A stretch of 64,000 nucleotides of DNA, from positions 1,021,925-1,085,924 of the forward strand of contig BFEA01000467.1 in NCBI GenBank assembly GCA_003427395.1. The letters run 5' to 3'. Made by a program: the position numbers and the translations under genes. How positions within the stretch are numbered: position 1 is the stretch's first letter; each line of letters starts with the position of its first letter. The notes under the pieces were generated by a model, which worked only from the letters and a program-made list of their open reading frames with translations, had not been told where the DNA came from and ran no database searches. This document shows, piece by piece, positions 1 through 9,858 of this stretch. The stretch comes from Chara braunii. Its lineage: Eukaryota > Streptophyta > Charophyceae > Charales > Characeae.

Positions 1-251
1 TGTGTGTGTATGTGAGTGTGTTCAAGATAAGTCGGATAACCACAAGTTACACAACTACTGCGGCGTTTTTTTTTTTTTTTTTTTTTTTTTTAATCTGTAC
101 ATCCGGACCTGTTCTTTCATAACCGGACTGTCCGGGTCCGTATGTCCGGTTGTCCGGATCGATGTCCGGTTTACCGGACGTCCGAATTAATCCAGATACG
201 GGTCTAGGCCCGGTGTCCGGTGTCTGGATGTCCGGGTCCGGGGCAACCATG
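1..251. repeat. TCCGG-rich segment, possible end of a DNA transposon
   Basis: After a run of T (about 67-91) the sequence is packed with TCCGG and CCGGAC motifs in both orientations up to about 240. Dense subterminal repeats like these are typical of hAT-type element ends, where they bind transposase. The segment closes with CAACCATG at 244-251, which resembles the CAACCCTG terminus of the element ending at 22297. The other end is not visible and may lie before the window, so assignment to a transposon is an inference. Confidence 0.35.
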
Positions 252-307
252 CAAAATACTAAACGTTCTTTTTTTTCCATCCCAAAATCTACCATTTTTC
301 TTTGAGA

Positions 308-1583
308 TCATGAAATTACCTGCCAGCATTGATTGCCCTGGGATCCCCAGGGGATTAACTGTGTAGGAGTGAGCGGGTGTTTGGCAAATACTGACTTGTT
401 GAGTGACCATATGGTTGTCCTATACCATAGAGATGCAAACACCACGTTGTTGATGATAAGGGCCCTCCCCATTAATGATGTGCGGTGATCCTTCCATCGT
501 GACAATTTTTCCAGGACTGGTTGCGTCAACCACTCATCATTGGTTGTTGGACGACCCTCTGCGGACATCTGTATCCCCACGATTCTGATAGGTGAATTGG
601 TTGGAGTTCATTTTAACCGTGGAGACTCCGGTGGCTTACACCCTTGGTAGTGAATCCACCACCCTTCAATTTTGCTCCCCCAGTTCACTCTCATATCAGG
701 CAGGAAGCAAAAGCGGTCCGTCAACACTTTGATTTCTCGCATATTTTCAGGCAACGCGTCTACCATAATGGTGAGGTCATCTGCAAACAGGGAGCAAATC
801 GGGATTGCCTCTTCTGGGATAGAGGTTACCTGTATTCTTTGAATTTTCTTGTGTGCTCTCAAATTTGTTGTCAGCGCCTCCATGATTTATAACAAATAAA
901 AAGGGGGCGATCGCGTCCCTTTAGCGTACCGAGCGTTCCAAGCAAATGGGGGGAGCTAGCCTCCCATTTACATGCACTCTCGTTGTGGCACTATGATGTA
1001 GAATCCCCACCCACCTCCTAAAACAAGGGGCAAAGTTTAATTTCTCCAGGCACTTATCAAGGAAGAACCAATCAACGGGATCATAGGCTTTTTCAAAGTC
1101 AATAAAGATTATCGCCGCATTGTGCTTAGACCGTCGTGACAATTTGATCACCTCGTTTATTAGGAGGCCATTATCTTGTATTTCTCTGCCTTTTATAAAA
1201 CCAGTTTGCGCTGGGTGGATAATATCTTCCATTATCAAGATCATGCGGTTTGCCAAGGGCTTGGCCACCATTTTGTATACCACTGTCAGTAGGGTAATAG
1301 GCCGGTAGTTTCGAATATTCGTCTTATCACCTTTCTTGTACAAGAGAGATAGCACCCCTTGCCCCACCACTTCCCCCATTTGCCCTGACTCCCAAATGGC
1401 TCGGTAGTAGTTCATCAGGTCCGGGGACAGAGGGTTCCATATAGATTCCCAAAATTCTTTTGGTAGCCCATCAATGCCCGGGGTCTTTTCTTCCTCCATT
1501 TGCATGAGGGTTGTCCATATTTCAGATTTTTCCAAGGCTATCTCTAGCTTTTCCTTTTGTTCCTCCGACAGACTACTCTGCAA
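308..1583 (-). pseudogene. LINE reverse transcriptase, broken
   Basis: The RT copies LINE RNA into DNA at the nicked target. In order one sees TPGIDGL (fingers), NYRPITLL, QTGFIKGRE, the catalytic motif A FIDFEKAYDPVDW, then LFADDLTIMVD, the equivalent of YADD motif C. The thumb/connection region follows, with SRWKDHRTSLMGRALI and LWYR, as in plant and algal L1-like RTs. Between motif A and motif C the conserved RSVRQG block reads RSVR followed by a stop (TAA, near 920), and the frame then shifts by one before motif C near 883. A further break lies between about 608 and 580. Both catalytic aspartate blocks are preserved but in different frames, so the protein is not made whole. Confidence 0.85.
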
Positions 1584-2107
1584 GGGTGCGAGGAAATCGT
1601 CGATTTATTTTTCTCTTTGCTCTTTTGGGCGACTTTTGCACTCTGATGTGAAGAGTTTTTGAAAGAAACCTCGAGCAATGTGCGCGCACTGCGGGGTGGT
1701 AGTGGCCAGCTAAGCCCGTTCCTGCGTTGGATCGTCCAGAGCCTCAATAATGGTTCTCCCGGTTCTTGCCCTTGCCATGGAAGAAAAACGGGAGTCCATT
1801 GATCCTTTTGTTTGATGCTTTCGTATTTTTCCCCTAATGCAAGCACCTTGCCACCGGTGTTCCACGCAGGCTACCAGTCGAGTCTCCATCAACTGAATCG
1901 CTTTGGAAAGTTCCTCAGACTCCTGATTCGCGTTTTCTTCCTGCTGTTTTAATTGGTTTAACTAATATTGTAGTGCCATTTCACCAAAATGCCGCTTGGC
2001 TTCTAGAACTCTTGAGAATTCGCCACATTTTCTGGCCAAAAAAACAGCTCATTGTTAAACCATAGAACGCCATCGCAGAGGGTCTGCCGATGTGTTTGCC
2101 AATGTGC

Positions 2108-2881
2108 CTATGTTACTTTGATATGTGTTTGGAACATTGGAACTGGCAATAACGATGTGTTTAGTTTGTAATAGTCAGACCCTTGATCCGACCGTTTGCG
2201 AAACGAAAAGATAGTGACACACATCACGTGGTCCAGCCCAGGATACGGGCTCTGTGGGAAGATTTCAACAATTTGCAATGCCCCTTCTAAATCTTCCGAA
2301 GCAAGGATCAGGTCGATGCGCAATCTAGAGATCCTTTGTGGCCCATTTTTCCTGAAGCAGGAGAACGTGTGTTTTGTGGGGTGAGATCTGCGATAGGTGT
2401 GATATACTGCTAACGACATATAGAGGTCTGATATGGTGTGTTCATCCATTTTGATATATACTGGGCATGGGGACAAAATTTTCCATCTGTCTAGCCGCCG
2501 ATCCGGGGCCGCGTTAAAATCTTCTGCCAATATGATCGGGATACCCTGCGGGACACGCTCCTTAATGGACTAAAAAAAAACGACTCTGACTCCCGCCTCA
2601 TTCGGGGCATAGATGCAAAAGATAGCCACCTCCTCTAGTTCTAACATCGCCAGAACATACACCCATCTTCCTTCCTCCTGATCCACGACCCAATTGAGTG
2701 GGTCAATGCGTGAGTCCGGGGGTAACCAAATGGCCACCCCAACACTCCTCGGGCGCGGAGCGCAAGCTCGAAAGACCTGGTAGGGCCATACTTCTTTGTG
2801 TGCTCGATGATGTTCCGCGGAGTCCATCAGGTGGGTTTCTTGGACGAAACAGATTGCGCCCGGCCAGTCCCTACCCTCCAC
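2108..2881 (-). pseudogene. LINE apurinic-like endonuclease, broken
   Basis: This is the endonuclease/exonuclease/phosphatase-fold domain that nicks target DNA in L1-type LINEs. The first half (2881-2570) shows CFVQETHL with the metal-binding Glu, then GVAIWLP and CIYAPN. The second half (2530-2108) shows EDFNAAPDRR, where families usually have GDFN, then SRLRIDLIL. It ends with PGLDHVMC in place of the usual SDH. The two halves are separated by a stop near 2570 and a frame change. The domain lies upstream of the RT, as expected. The altered final Asp-His motif and the frame breaks make activity unlikely. Confidence 0.8.
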
Positions 2882-3069
2882 CCCCCTGATCAGGTCCTAG
2901 ATGGCTTGTTTCTTTGATGGAGAGGCTGATGCAAGGCCATTTACATTAAGAGATCGCAGGTCAAGATCAGCCTCTCTCTTCCCTTTTGCCCAATTTTTAT
3001 CCCTACCATACAAGGCCCTAATAAAATCCATTTTCATTCTCTTGTTAACCAATTAAGACCGTAATGACC

Positions 3070-4664
3070 CTAAAGACGCACACAGTCTATCGCGTTCCAT
3101 TCCTCTGACCTTGAGAGGGGTCCCTCTCGGAGGAGTCCAATGAAGATATCCCGCACTTCCTCCCCTAGCAAGGTGTTGCTTGGTCTGATTTTAAGAAGCT
3201 GCAGATCAAGCAGCGAATTCCTGGTTACCCATTTCAGCCCCACCTCCTTGTTAGGGTCACAAAGGATGTACGCAGTTCTTTCTGCAATATTTTGTTGTTC
3301 GTATGATGCGATTCTCGTGGCCACCGCTCCCACCTGAAGGTTTTTTTGCACATAGGTTTGCGGGTCTATTTTGAGCAATCCTTCGCCAGCTGGGGACCAG
3401 AGGGGAAGCACTGAGGACCGTCCCTGTAAGGTGATTTCCCCGTGCCTGGCATGGGGGCGCTCATTCACACCTACCTCCCATTTCCCTTCCTTCTCCCGGA
3501 TGGGTACACCAGGATCTTCCCCCGAAAGGGGGAGGGTGGGGCAAAACCATTCTCTAATAGGTGGCGCATTTTTTGCCTTTTGCTAACCAGCTCCCCTCCC
3601 TGGGGGTCCGGGGGCTCCGGCGATGCTTCCAAAAGGGGGGGGGGGGATTGTAGAACAAGGTCCCCTTGTTGTTCGTTCACCTTGGACACATCTGTCTCTT
3701 CATTATTTTCAGCACTAGTCACTTCAGACCCCTGCCCCCCCGGGCCCCCCTCTGAACTTTTTGTCATGCCCACCGATGGTTGTGTTCCCCCTGACTGCTG
3801 TTGGGCAGTTTCCTATGTGGATACCAGGTCGCTGGCCTCCTCTTGTTCCGTCTTGGGTTTCTCTAATGTATGGGGGCGAAAGCGAGCCAATACTATTGTC
3901 AGCAGACGGTGACAGATGTTGGACCAATTGGCACTTTCAGGTAGGCCGTGCTCGAGGGTCTTTTTAAGTGTGGCACTATTCTCCAATAATGGGACCAGCT
4001 CCCTGTATGTATAGTCTCAGAAGTCTTCCCCATGTCCCGGATATCTGTCCTGCAGATGTTGATAGAGCCAGTGAGCCACTTTCATCTATTTGTCCTCCAC
4101 CGGGATCTGGGTATCTCCTTTTTCTTCGTCGTCCTTGTCTGCTTCCTTCATCTCTATGTCCGGGGGGGAGGAACCCTCCCCCACCTCCATCGGGGCTAGC
4201 CCAAAGGCCTCCTCAAAAATATCTGTTTGTTCCCTTCCTTCCCTTCCTTCTTGCGGAGGTGGGGGCTCTTGACTACCAGCCTCCTCTCCACGGGCCGGGG
4301 ATAAGTTCCAGAGTGGAACGTGCAGCTCATTCGTTTGTCCATCTTCAGTCGGTCTTTTCACACAAAGCGTTCTGTTCTGCAAGGTGCTTCTCCCTTTGCT
4401 GACCCATGATGGGGGGGAGTGATTCCTTTCCGGGCAAGAGTGGTTTTCGGCCTGCCTCTCTCCTTTCTCCCCTCCTTGTTCCTTCCCCGTAGTTGGCCCT
4501 AGCCTGAGGGGGGGCTCAGTCCCTCTCCGTTCTTCCTCGGTCAACACCTCCCCTCCTTCCTTCCCCTCTTGCATCTCCATATCGAGTCCTTTTACTTCTT
4601 TACCCCCACCTTTCCCCTCTTCCGGATCCACTATCCTCCACTGGCTTTTTTGGCCCTTTTCCAC
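3070..4664 (-). pseudogene. LINE ORF1-like region, low complexity
   Basis: Three consecutive minus-strand open stretches (4664-4086, 3773-3471, 3468-3070) lie where ORF1 should be, upstream of the endonuclease. The first is rich in Glu, Lys and Gly. The second is rich in Pro and Ser. The third is more globular, with SLLDLQLLKIRP and LLREGPLS, but matches no domain I know. I see no zinc knuckle or RRM of the kind common in plant L1 ORF1 proteins. The stretches are in different frames, so this is a remnant. The assignment rests on position only. Confidence 0.45.
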
Positions 4665-4784
4665 TTGTAGGTGTGTGTTCCCTCCACTACTCTGCCCCCC
4701 TGCCGCACTTTTTCCCCTGATTCGTTCGTAAGGGGTCGCTCAATAGATAAAATCAGAAATACAGCAGGAGCGAGGTCGGCGAAA

Positions 4785-4833
4785 AACCCGACATGTTTCG
4801 GCCACCTCGCCAAAATGGCCATCATCAGGGGCT
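4785..4833 (-). ncRNA. Hammerhead-ribozyme-like fold
   Basis: On the minus strand the core CTGATGA (4828-4822) is followed by one unpaired T, GGCC (4820-4817), a 13-nt loop, GGCC (4803-4800) and GAAAC. Next come a 2-nt loop and GTC, whose last C is 4790, the expected cleavage position. AGCCC before the core (4833-4829) can pair with GGGTT after GTC (4789-4785) through three G-C pairs, one G-U and one A-T, forming stem I. Stem III is only two pairs, as in the minimal hammerheads reported from Penelope-like elements and retrozymes. The bulged T before stem II is non-canonical and lowers confidence. It lies about 120 nt upstream of the LINE ORF1-like frame, on the same strand. Confidence 0.5.
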
Positions 4834-4953
4834 AAATGCGCTTGCGAGCAGGTAAACCAGCGATTCTTAAATACTAGTCTAATGAGGTTACCTCGAAACA
4901 TATCGCCTCTAGAAGATCGAGCCAAGTACTCCATTGAAACCGCAGCAAACGCA

Positions 4954-5306
4954 GTCTTTTCTATCTACCTCTCCCTCATAACCGCCAACCTTCTGCGACT
5001 CTACCTGTGTCTCACACCTATTCTTCCCTGACTTCTTCTTTTCCTCCTCCCGCTCCATACCTGTTCCCTGCCTCCCTTTCTTACACACCTCCCCTCTACC
5101 CTCTGACCTCCTCCCGCTCCATACCTGTTCCCTGCCTGCCTTTCTTACACACCTCAGAGGGTAGAGGGGAGATGTGTTAGAAAGGCAGGCAGGGAACAGG
5201 TATGAGGCGGGAGGAGGAAAAGAAGAAGTCAGGGAAGAATAGGTGCAAGACACAGGTAGAGTCGCAGAAGGTTGGCGGTTATGCGGGAGAGGTAGATAGA
5301 AAAGAC
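4954..5306. repeat. Large near-perfect inverted repeat
   Basis: The left arm (4954 to about 5105) and right arm (about 5152-5306) are reverse complements over roughly 150 bp with few mismatches. For example TCTTTTCTATCTACC at 4955 matches GGTAGATAGAAAAGA at the far end. The central part also has a direct duplication: the stretch starting CCTCCTCCCGCTCCATACC occurs near 5046 and again near 5107. The strand composition is pyrimidine-rich on the left and purine-rich on the right. A foldback element or an assembly/cloning inversion could explain it. Confidence 0.85.
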
Positions 5307-5309
5307 GAG

Positions 5310-5914
5310 AGCCACAGATCAGATAAGAGAAGAAGAGGTGAAAAAATAAGTAGGGGAACGGGGAGGTAGTAGATACGACGGAGGTATGAGGGAAACGGAC
5401 AAGAAAGACGGAACTGAGATCTCGAGTCCAAGATTGAAAATTTTAAGGCCTCCCCGCATGCCAAAAAAAAAATTCGATGTGCAGGGGGGCCTTAAAAAAT
5501 CCGCGCAGTGCTGAAACTGGGCCCGGCATCCCCAAAATTGCCCCCAAAGCACACCGCGCTGGGGCCGCACGGTCGTGCGGCTGTGCAAGGATCCGTGCGT
5601 GTCGGGGGTACCCGAGCGCACGGAAATGAAGCCTAGACGTACGGTCATTTTAGCTGTATTTAGAGTGAAAGATACCCCAGATACAGCTATAATTACCATA
5701 TGAGTGATGTGATGTATTCAGGGGAAGAGGGTAGTCATCAAACTTGTCTTTATCAAGGAGTTTCGAAGTTGTGCTGCCTCTACAAAAAAAAAAAAAAAAA
5801 AGTATGTGCTGCCTCTTGTCAGCTTCGCTGGCATGTTTTTTCTTCTTTTTCTGTTTTTTTTTTTTTTTTTTTTTTTTCCCTTCTAGGTAATTCATAAGAA
5901 TGCTATTTTGTTAA
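5310..5914. other. Non-coding, with poly-A and poly-T tracts
   Basis: No coding signal is seen. The region holds A and T homopolymers (5461-5472, 5783-5801, 5857-5878). The part around 5710-5745 (GATGTATTCAGGGGAAGAGGG) resembles the right arm of the palindromic MITEs at 28990 and 29367, so it may be a decayed copy of that family. Confidence 0.4.
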
Positions 5915-5990
5915 TCCGAATGCATCTGGATTCGAACATGGGTCTGTACTTCAAACAGTTCATGGGTGTACCAACTGAGTTAAGGCCTGT
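5915..5990 (-). repeat. tRNA-like SINE head beside a splice site
   Basis: The minus strand contains an A-box-like TTAACTCAGTTGG (5983-5971) and a B-box-like TGTTCGAATCC (5938-5928), spaced as in pol III tRNA-type promoters. Related copies lie at 7008-7085 and 28940-29000, sharing the phrase AACAGTTCATGGGTGT on the plus strand. The head ends only about 15 bp before the acceptor of the kinase exon at 6000, so the SINE now supplies the end of that intron. Confidence 0.65.
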
Positions 5991-5999
5991 TGGTGGCAG

Positions 6000-6132
6000 G
6001 TATGTTATGACTGGATGCGTCAGCGAAAAAAGCGATGTGTATAGCTTTGGAGTTGTTCTTCTGGAGTTGGTTACCGGCAGGAAGCCTGTGGATATGTCAC
6101 AACCACAGGGGCAACAAAGCCTCATTGCTTGG
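6000..6132 (+). CDS. Kinase-RING gene, exon with kinase subdomains VIII end to IX
   Basis: The exon encodes [19 protein letters not shown], then [18 protein letters not shown], and ends QSLIAW. The pattern [20 protein letters not shown] is diagnostic of plant RLK/RLCK Ser/Thr kinases (PERK, ALE2 and PBS1-like groups). It includes the invariant Asp of subdomain IX. The acceptor is taken as GGCAG before 6000. The first G then completes a Glu codon from the upstream exon, giving the usual PEY. The donor is TGG|GTATGC at 6133, phase 0. Upstream kinase exons (ATP-binding lobe and catalytic HRD loop) are not in the window and probably lie before it, beyond the LINE-bearing intron. Confidence 0.85.
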
Positions 6133-6900
6133 GTATGCTCCATACATTCCATATTGACTTTCTTTTTTTTTTTTTTCTTTTTTTTTTTTTTTCTTTTTTT
6201 TTTTGCGGCCTTCGTTTTCACGATCACAAAGTTCTTTTGTTCGCCACGTCAGCACGGCAACCAGGATTTGGAGAAGAATTTTTTTTTTTTTTTCTTTTTT
6301 TTTTTTTTTCTTTTTTTTTTTTGTCGAGAAGCTTTGTAACCCCAACGACAGGAGAAAATGGAAGAGCAAACGCGACCACAAAATGACTTGTCGCATCCAA
6401 GATGTCGACGGCTCAGAAATGGATAAAAAAGTTGCGATGGAGACAAAAAGAAGGATACCACAACTACAACAACCACGACTGCCACTGCTACGGGCCAACG
6501 GCTGCTGCAAAGATACGACAAGTACCACAACCACCACTGCCACGGCTACGGCTACTACACAGGCTACTGCTGGTACTATTGCTGCTGCTGCTCCTACTGC
6601 TGCTGTTGCTGCTCCTACTGCCACCAGTGCTGCTGCCCCAACACTACTGTTGCCTGTAAATTACAAGTGCTGCTACAACACTGCTGCTACTATACGACTA
6701 CTGTTTTTTTTTAATTTTATAAAAGGGCGATGGCCTTGAGATATTATCATTGAGCTGACTGGCCCCAGGCAATTCATTTGTGGCTGTTTTTTTTTTTTTT
6801 TTTTTTTTCATCAGGATTGCATACCCTCCGACCGTTTTGCAGCCTACCGGTAGGGCCGACCGGTCGGCGGTCTGCCAACCAGTCCACTGATTGCCATCCA
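6133..6900 (+). repeat. Intron part: T tracts and imperfect ACN/GCN triplet repeats
   Basis: T runs with single C interruptions occupy 6163-6203 and 6281-6322. Between about 6460 and 6690 the sequence is an imperfect triplet repeat of ACA/ACC/GCT type, which opens long frames in several registers (poly-Thr, poly-Ala). A similar triplet-rich stretch lies at 7100-7345. These frames have no domain content and lie inside the intron between 6132 and 9637. Confidence 0.7.
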
Positions 6901-7007
6901 CTGATTTTTCTTTTAATCTGACTTTTTTTTTTAATAACCGGGCCCGGTGCCCAAGGCTGATATTACCAATAATAAGATTGAGGCCGGGGTCCTCACATCC
7001 AGTTCCA

Positions 7008-7085
7008 TCATCTGGATTCGAACACAGCACCTGGTCTGTATTTCAACAGTTCATGGGTGTACCCACTGAGCTAGTCCCTTGGGTA
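7008..7085 (-). repeat. tRNA-like SINE head, second copy
   Basis: A-box-like CTAGCTCAGTGGG (7074-7062) and B-box-like TGTTCGAATCC (7024-7014) lie on the minus strand. The plus strand shares TTTCAACAGTTCATGGGTGTACC with little change with the copy at 5915. It lies in the same kinase intron. Confidence 0.65.
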
Positions 7086-7099
7086 CTATACGGCTACTG

Positions 7100-7345
7100 T
7101 TAGAACTGCAAATGACCACAAATATCTCCACCACCACAACCACTACTAGTACTACTGTTGCAACTACCGCTACTGCAATGACGGCTGCGACATCCACCAC
7201 TGTGGCTACTTATGCTATTAATGCTACTACGGATACTACAGTAGTGGCGGCGGAGTAGCGCCGGCGGTAGTGGCTGTGCCAACAGCAGCAGCAGCAGCAG
7301 AAGCAGCAGTATTCGCAATAGCAGGAGTGGCAGGAGTGGCAGCAG
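7100..7345. repeat. Imperfect triplet-repeat tract
   Basis: This tract has ACC, ACT, GCA, GCG and GTA triplets in irregular order, ending in a run of GCAGCAGCA around 7285-7310. It lies inside the kinase intron and has no recognisable protein similarity. Confidence 0.6.
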
Positions 7346-7920
7346 CCGCAGCGTATCACTTAAGATGTCCCTTTTGGGACATTGCATCTATTTCACATTT
7401 CCATGGCAGAATTGAAAAAAGGGCTATCGGTTAGAGTTATAGCGCGTGGAGACTCGGTGAGCGATTAATCCTTCAACGGAACAGAAAGAACGAACTGACC
7501 ATAGCGTTTCAGTTTCAGTTCTGGGAACAGAAAGACACTGAAAATTTGAAGTACAGGATCACTCTAAAGAATAGTAAAGATCAATAGGAATTGTCGAGTT
7601 CCTAATCCCTGAAGACAGCACAGGTTTCTGAACGATTCAAATGCGAACCCTAAGGCATCAGAGACCTTTGTCCGCTTGCTATCTATAGTTATTATTAACT
7701 TATGACAGACGAGCGCATGCTATAGTCTGAATCCAATGCTAAGGCTAAAGCAATGCTGTTCTAACTACTCTATTGAGTCTATTGAACTCTATTCCCACAC
7801 AAACTACCGGGTGGGTCCCAACAACTAGACAAAAATGCTATTCGACACATTGCTATCGTGCTCTTTACTAGAGTCTTTAGTTAGTTTTTTTAATTTTTTT
7901 TTTATTATTATTTTTTTAAT
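7346..7920. other. Intronic sequence without recognised features
   Basis: No coding or RNA signal was seen. An A/T-rich stretch at about 7885-7925 precedes the SINE insertion. Confidence 0.5.
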
Positions 7921-8374
7921 AAAGGAAGACACCCGCAGCCCAAGCGGGCTAGCTCAGTTGGTTTGAGCACGTCAGTGGTATTCAGGAGGTCGTGGGTTCG
8001 ATTCCACACGTCGTCCATTCAATCCCCCACGACCTCCTGTGATAGGCTTCGGCTTCACCAGCGGAGATATTTGGCTTGGGCCTCCGGGCTGGTTGTGAAG
8101 TGGTGATTGGTCTTCCCAGCCCGTGCTAGGTGTTAGGAGCTTGGGTACTGCTCCCCGCACAGAGCAGAGATTGGTAGGCGTTAGACCCATAACCCCAGCT
8201 CAGCTGATTATTCCAGGCTTTTCCGTAGGATTGCGGGTAGGGCATAGATATGAGTAGCTAGTGTAAGACACATCGAGAGAAGATAATAGGGTAAGAAAAA
8301 ATACAACTGTCCCCCATATGAGGAGAAGGCAGCTGTATTTTTTTTTCCTTAAAAAAAAAAAGGAAGACACCCGC
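7921..8374 (+). mobile_element. tRNA-derived SINE with 16-bp target-site duplication
   Basis: A body of about 420 bp is bracketed by identical copies of AAAGGAAGACACCCGC at 7921-7936 and 8359-8374. The head carries A box TAGCTCAGTTGG (7950-7961) and B box GGGTTCGATTCC (7994-8005), and the body ends in an A run just before the right duplication. Polyadenylated 3' end, tRNA-like 5' end and long perfect duplication are the hallmarks of LINE-mobilised retroposition. The copy at 29740 shares the head, including ATTCAGGAGGTCGTG. The clean duplication suggests a young insertion. Confidence 0.85.
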
Positions 8375-8424
8375 GGAAGTGCTAGTAGGGGGTGCTGATA
8401 AGAGCAGACACCCCTAGCATTCCC
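8375..8424. repeat. Short hairpin with GATAAGAG loop, copy 1
   Basis: GTGCTAGTAGGGGGTGCT pairs imperfectly with AGACACCCCTAGCAT across the loop GATAAGAG. A second hairpin with the same loop and similar stem lies at 8843-8882. Confidence 0.5.
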
Positions 8425-8842
8425 TGGGGTCCAGCGTCCCCACTGTTACAGATGAATGTTTGTACAGACATTTAGGTATCTGACAGTAGGCTGCAGATGT
8501 TTTCTACAGTATGACATGCCGGGCAAGCAGACCTATTCTGCGACTCAAAGTGGCTGCCTACATGACTAGACACCAGAAGTGATAGTACCTGCGGGACTCG
8601 TGGCTGCTGCTGTCCCTTCTGCTCTATTGCTTTCACTTTTTTATTACCGTAGCATACTGTTTTGTTTTTAAGATGTTCTTCTAGTCTCCCCTATGACCGC
8701 TTAACCAGCAGCAAACAGTCGGGCATGGAAGGCCACCGTCTCCACTTGAGAGTTTCCCTTCTGACTCCTATCTGATTTTGAAAGGTTGCCAAATGTGTGA
8801 TCACAATTTTTTTTATTTTATTTTTTTTTAACGAAGCCTCGC

Positions 8843-8882
8843 TTACTAGGTGGGGCGATAAGAGTGCCACCCCCTAGTAACC
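8843..8882. repeat. Short hairpin with GATAAGAG loop, copy 2
   Basis: TTACTAGGTGGGGC and GCCACCCCCTAGTAA flank the loop GATAAGAGT. The shared loop and stem with the hairpin at 8375 suggest one small mobile hairpin family. The stretch between the two copies shows nothing else I recognise. Confidence 0.5.
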
Positions 8883-9189
8883 TGCCGCTGATTGTGTGAT
8901 CACAATCTCAATTACATGCAAGATGGGTGAGTTGGGTGGGAAAATTGCAGCTGCAGGTGATGCAACATTGAGACATCTCACTGCACACAATGGACGGATG
9001 TGATATGAACAGACTCACGCAAAGAAACCCTGACCTTGATCCACAGTAGAACAGCAATCTGTACGAGTCTGAAATTCCTCTGAATGCCATGTTTTAATTC
9101 TGTTTCAACTGCCTCCCTGGTCGTCTTGCATCTTCTTTCCTTCGACGTGTCCCCTCTGTTCTGCCCTTCTTCCTCTCGCCTGTTCTTGT

Positions 9190-9560
9190 CTACTCTCGCC
9201 TCGTCTCCTCTCCTCTCCCCTCCTCTTCTCTCCTCTCCTCTCCTTTTCCTTCCTCCGCCCTCCCATTCTCTCTCCTCCTCTCCCCTCCTTTCCCCTCTCC
9301 CCTCCTCTCCCCTCCTCTCCCGCCGTGCCCTTCCTCTCCCCTCCTCTCCTCTCCCCTCCTCTCCCCTCCTCTCCCCTCCTCTCCTCTCTCCTCCTCTTGC
9401 CTCCTCTCCTCTCTCCTCCTCTTTCCTCCTCTCCTCTCTCCTCCTCTCTTCTCTCCTCTTCTCCCCTATCTTCTCCTGTCTCTCCTCCTATTCCCTCCTC
9501 TCCTCTCTCCTCTACTCTCTCCTCCTCTCCCCTTTTCTACCCTCCTCCCTTTTGTCCTCC
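9190..9560. repeat. CT-rich polypyrimidine tract upstream of exon
   Basis: About 370 bp of CCTCT, CTCTC and TCCTC runs on the plus strand. It opens long Ser/Leu/Pro-rich frames that are artefacts of composition. It ends about 80 bp before the acceptor at 9636, so it extends the polypyrimidine region of that intron. It can form purine-pyrimidine triplex structures, but whether it does is unknown. Confidence 0.8.
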
Positions 9561-9636
9561 TTTTCTCTCTTCTCCACAGTATTCTTATCTTCTAACCTCT
9601 TTTCTGCTTCTTGCTTTGCCTTCCTTTTGCTACTAG

Positions 9637-9858
9637 GCTGGCCCACACTTGAACAATAGAGAGAAGTTGTTGAAGATGGTGGATCCTGTTCTGCAAGGCA
9701 TGTTCCCTCCGCAGGCACTGTACCATGTTGCTGCCATAGCCGCCATGTGCATTCAGGCAGAGCCAGACTATCGACCAATCATGGATGAAGTTGTGGACTC
9801 CATCCTACCCCTCCTAAACAAAACATACCCCATGTATGCTAATGTGGGACCGCCACAG
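9637..9858 (+). CDS. Kinase-RING gene, exon with kinase subdomains X-XI
   Basis: The exon reads AGPHLNNREKLLKMVDPVLQ, then VAAIAAMCIQAEPDYRPIMD and EVVDSILPLL, ending NVGPPQ. MVDP, AAMC and the invariant Arg in YRPIMDEVV define the end of an RLK/RLCK kinase domain. It starts after TACTAG (acceptor at 9634-9636) and ends CAG|GTATGG, both in phase 0. Joining to the previous exon gives IAW-AGPHL, matching the usual spacing of this kinase group. The 74-codon exon has no stop. About 20 residues beyond the kinase domain follow before the RING exon. Confidence 0.85.

Larger units (their letters stand above)
252..4740 (-). mobile_element. L1-like LINE retrotransposon, decayed
   Basis: The minus strand reads, in order, ORF1-like low-complexity frames (4664-3070), an APE-type endonuclease (2881-2108) and a reverse transcriptase (1583-308). 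This is the standard L1-clade order. The frames are interrupted by several stops and frameshifts, so the copy cannot move by itself. The 3' end lies near 252, next to the TCCGG-rich segment. The 5' limit is uncertain. I set it upstream of the ORF1-like frame, and the ribozyme-like fold at 4785-4833 may belong to the 5' UTR. The element probably sits inside an upstream intron of the kinase-RING gene, in the opposite orientation. Confidence 0.8.

Noticed and set aside
7948-8006. Functional tRNA gene
   Set aside because: The pol III boxes are present but the acceptor and anticodon arms do not form. It lies inside a polyadenylated element with a target duplication.
9084-9659. Ser/Leu/Pro-rich 191-codon ORF
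   Set aside because: It is a CT-rich intron tract that opens other frames as well. The real exon starts at 9637 in a different frame.
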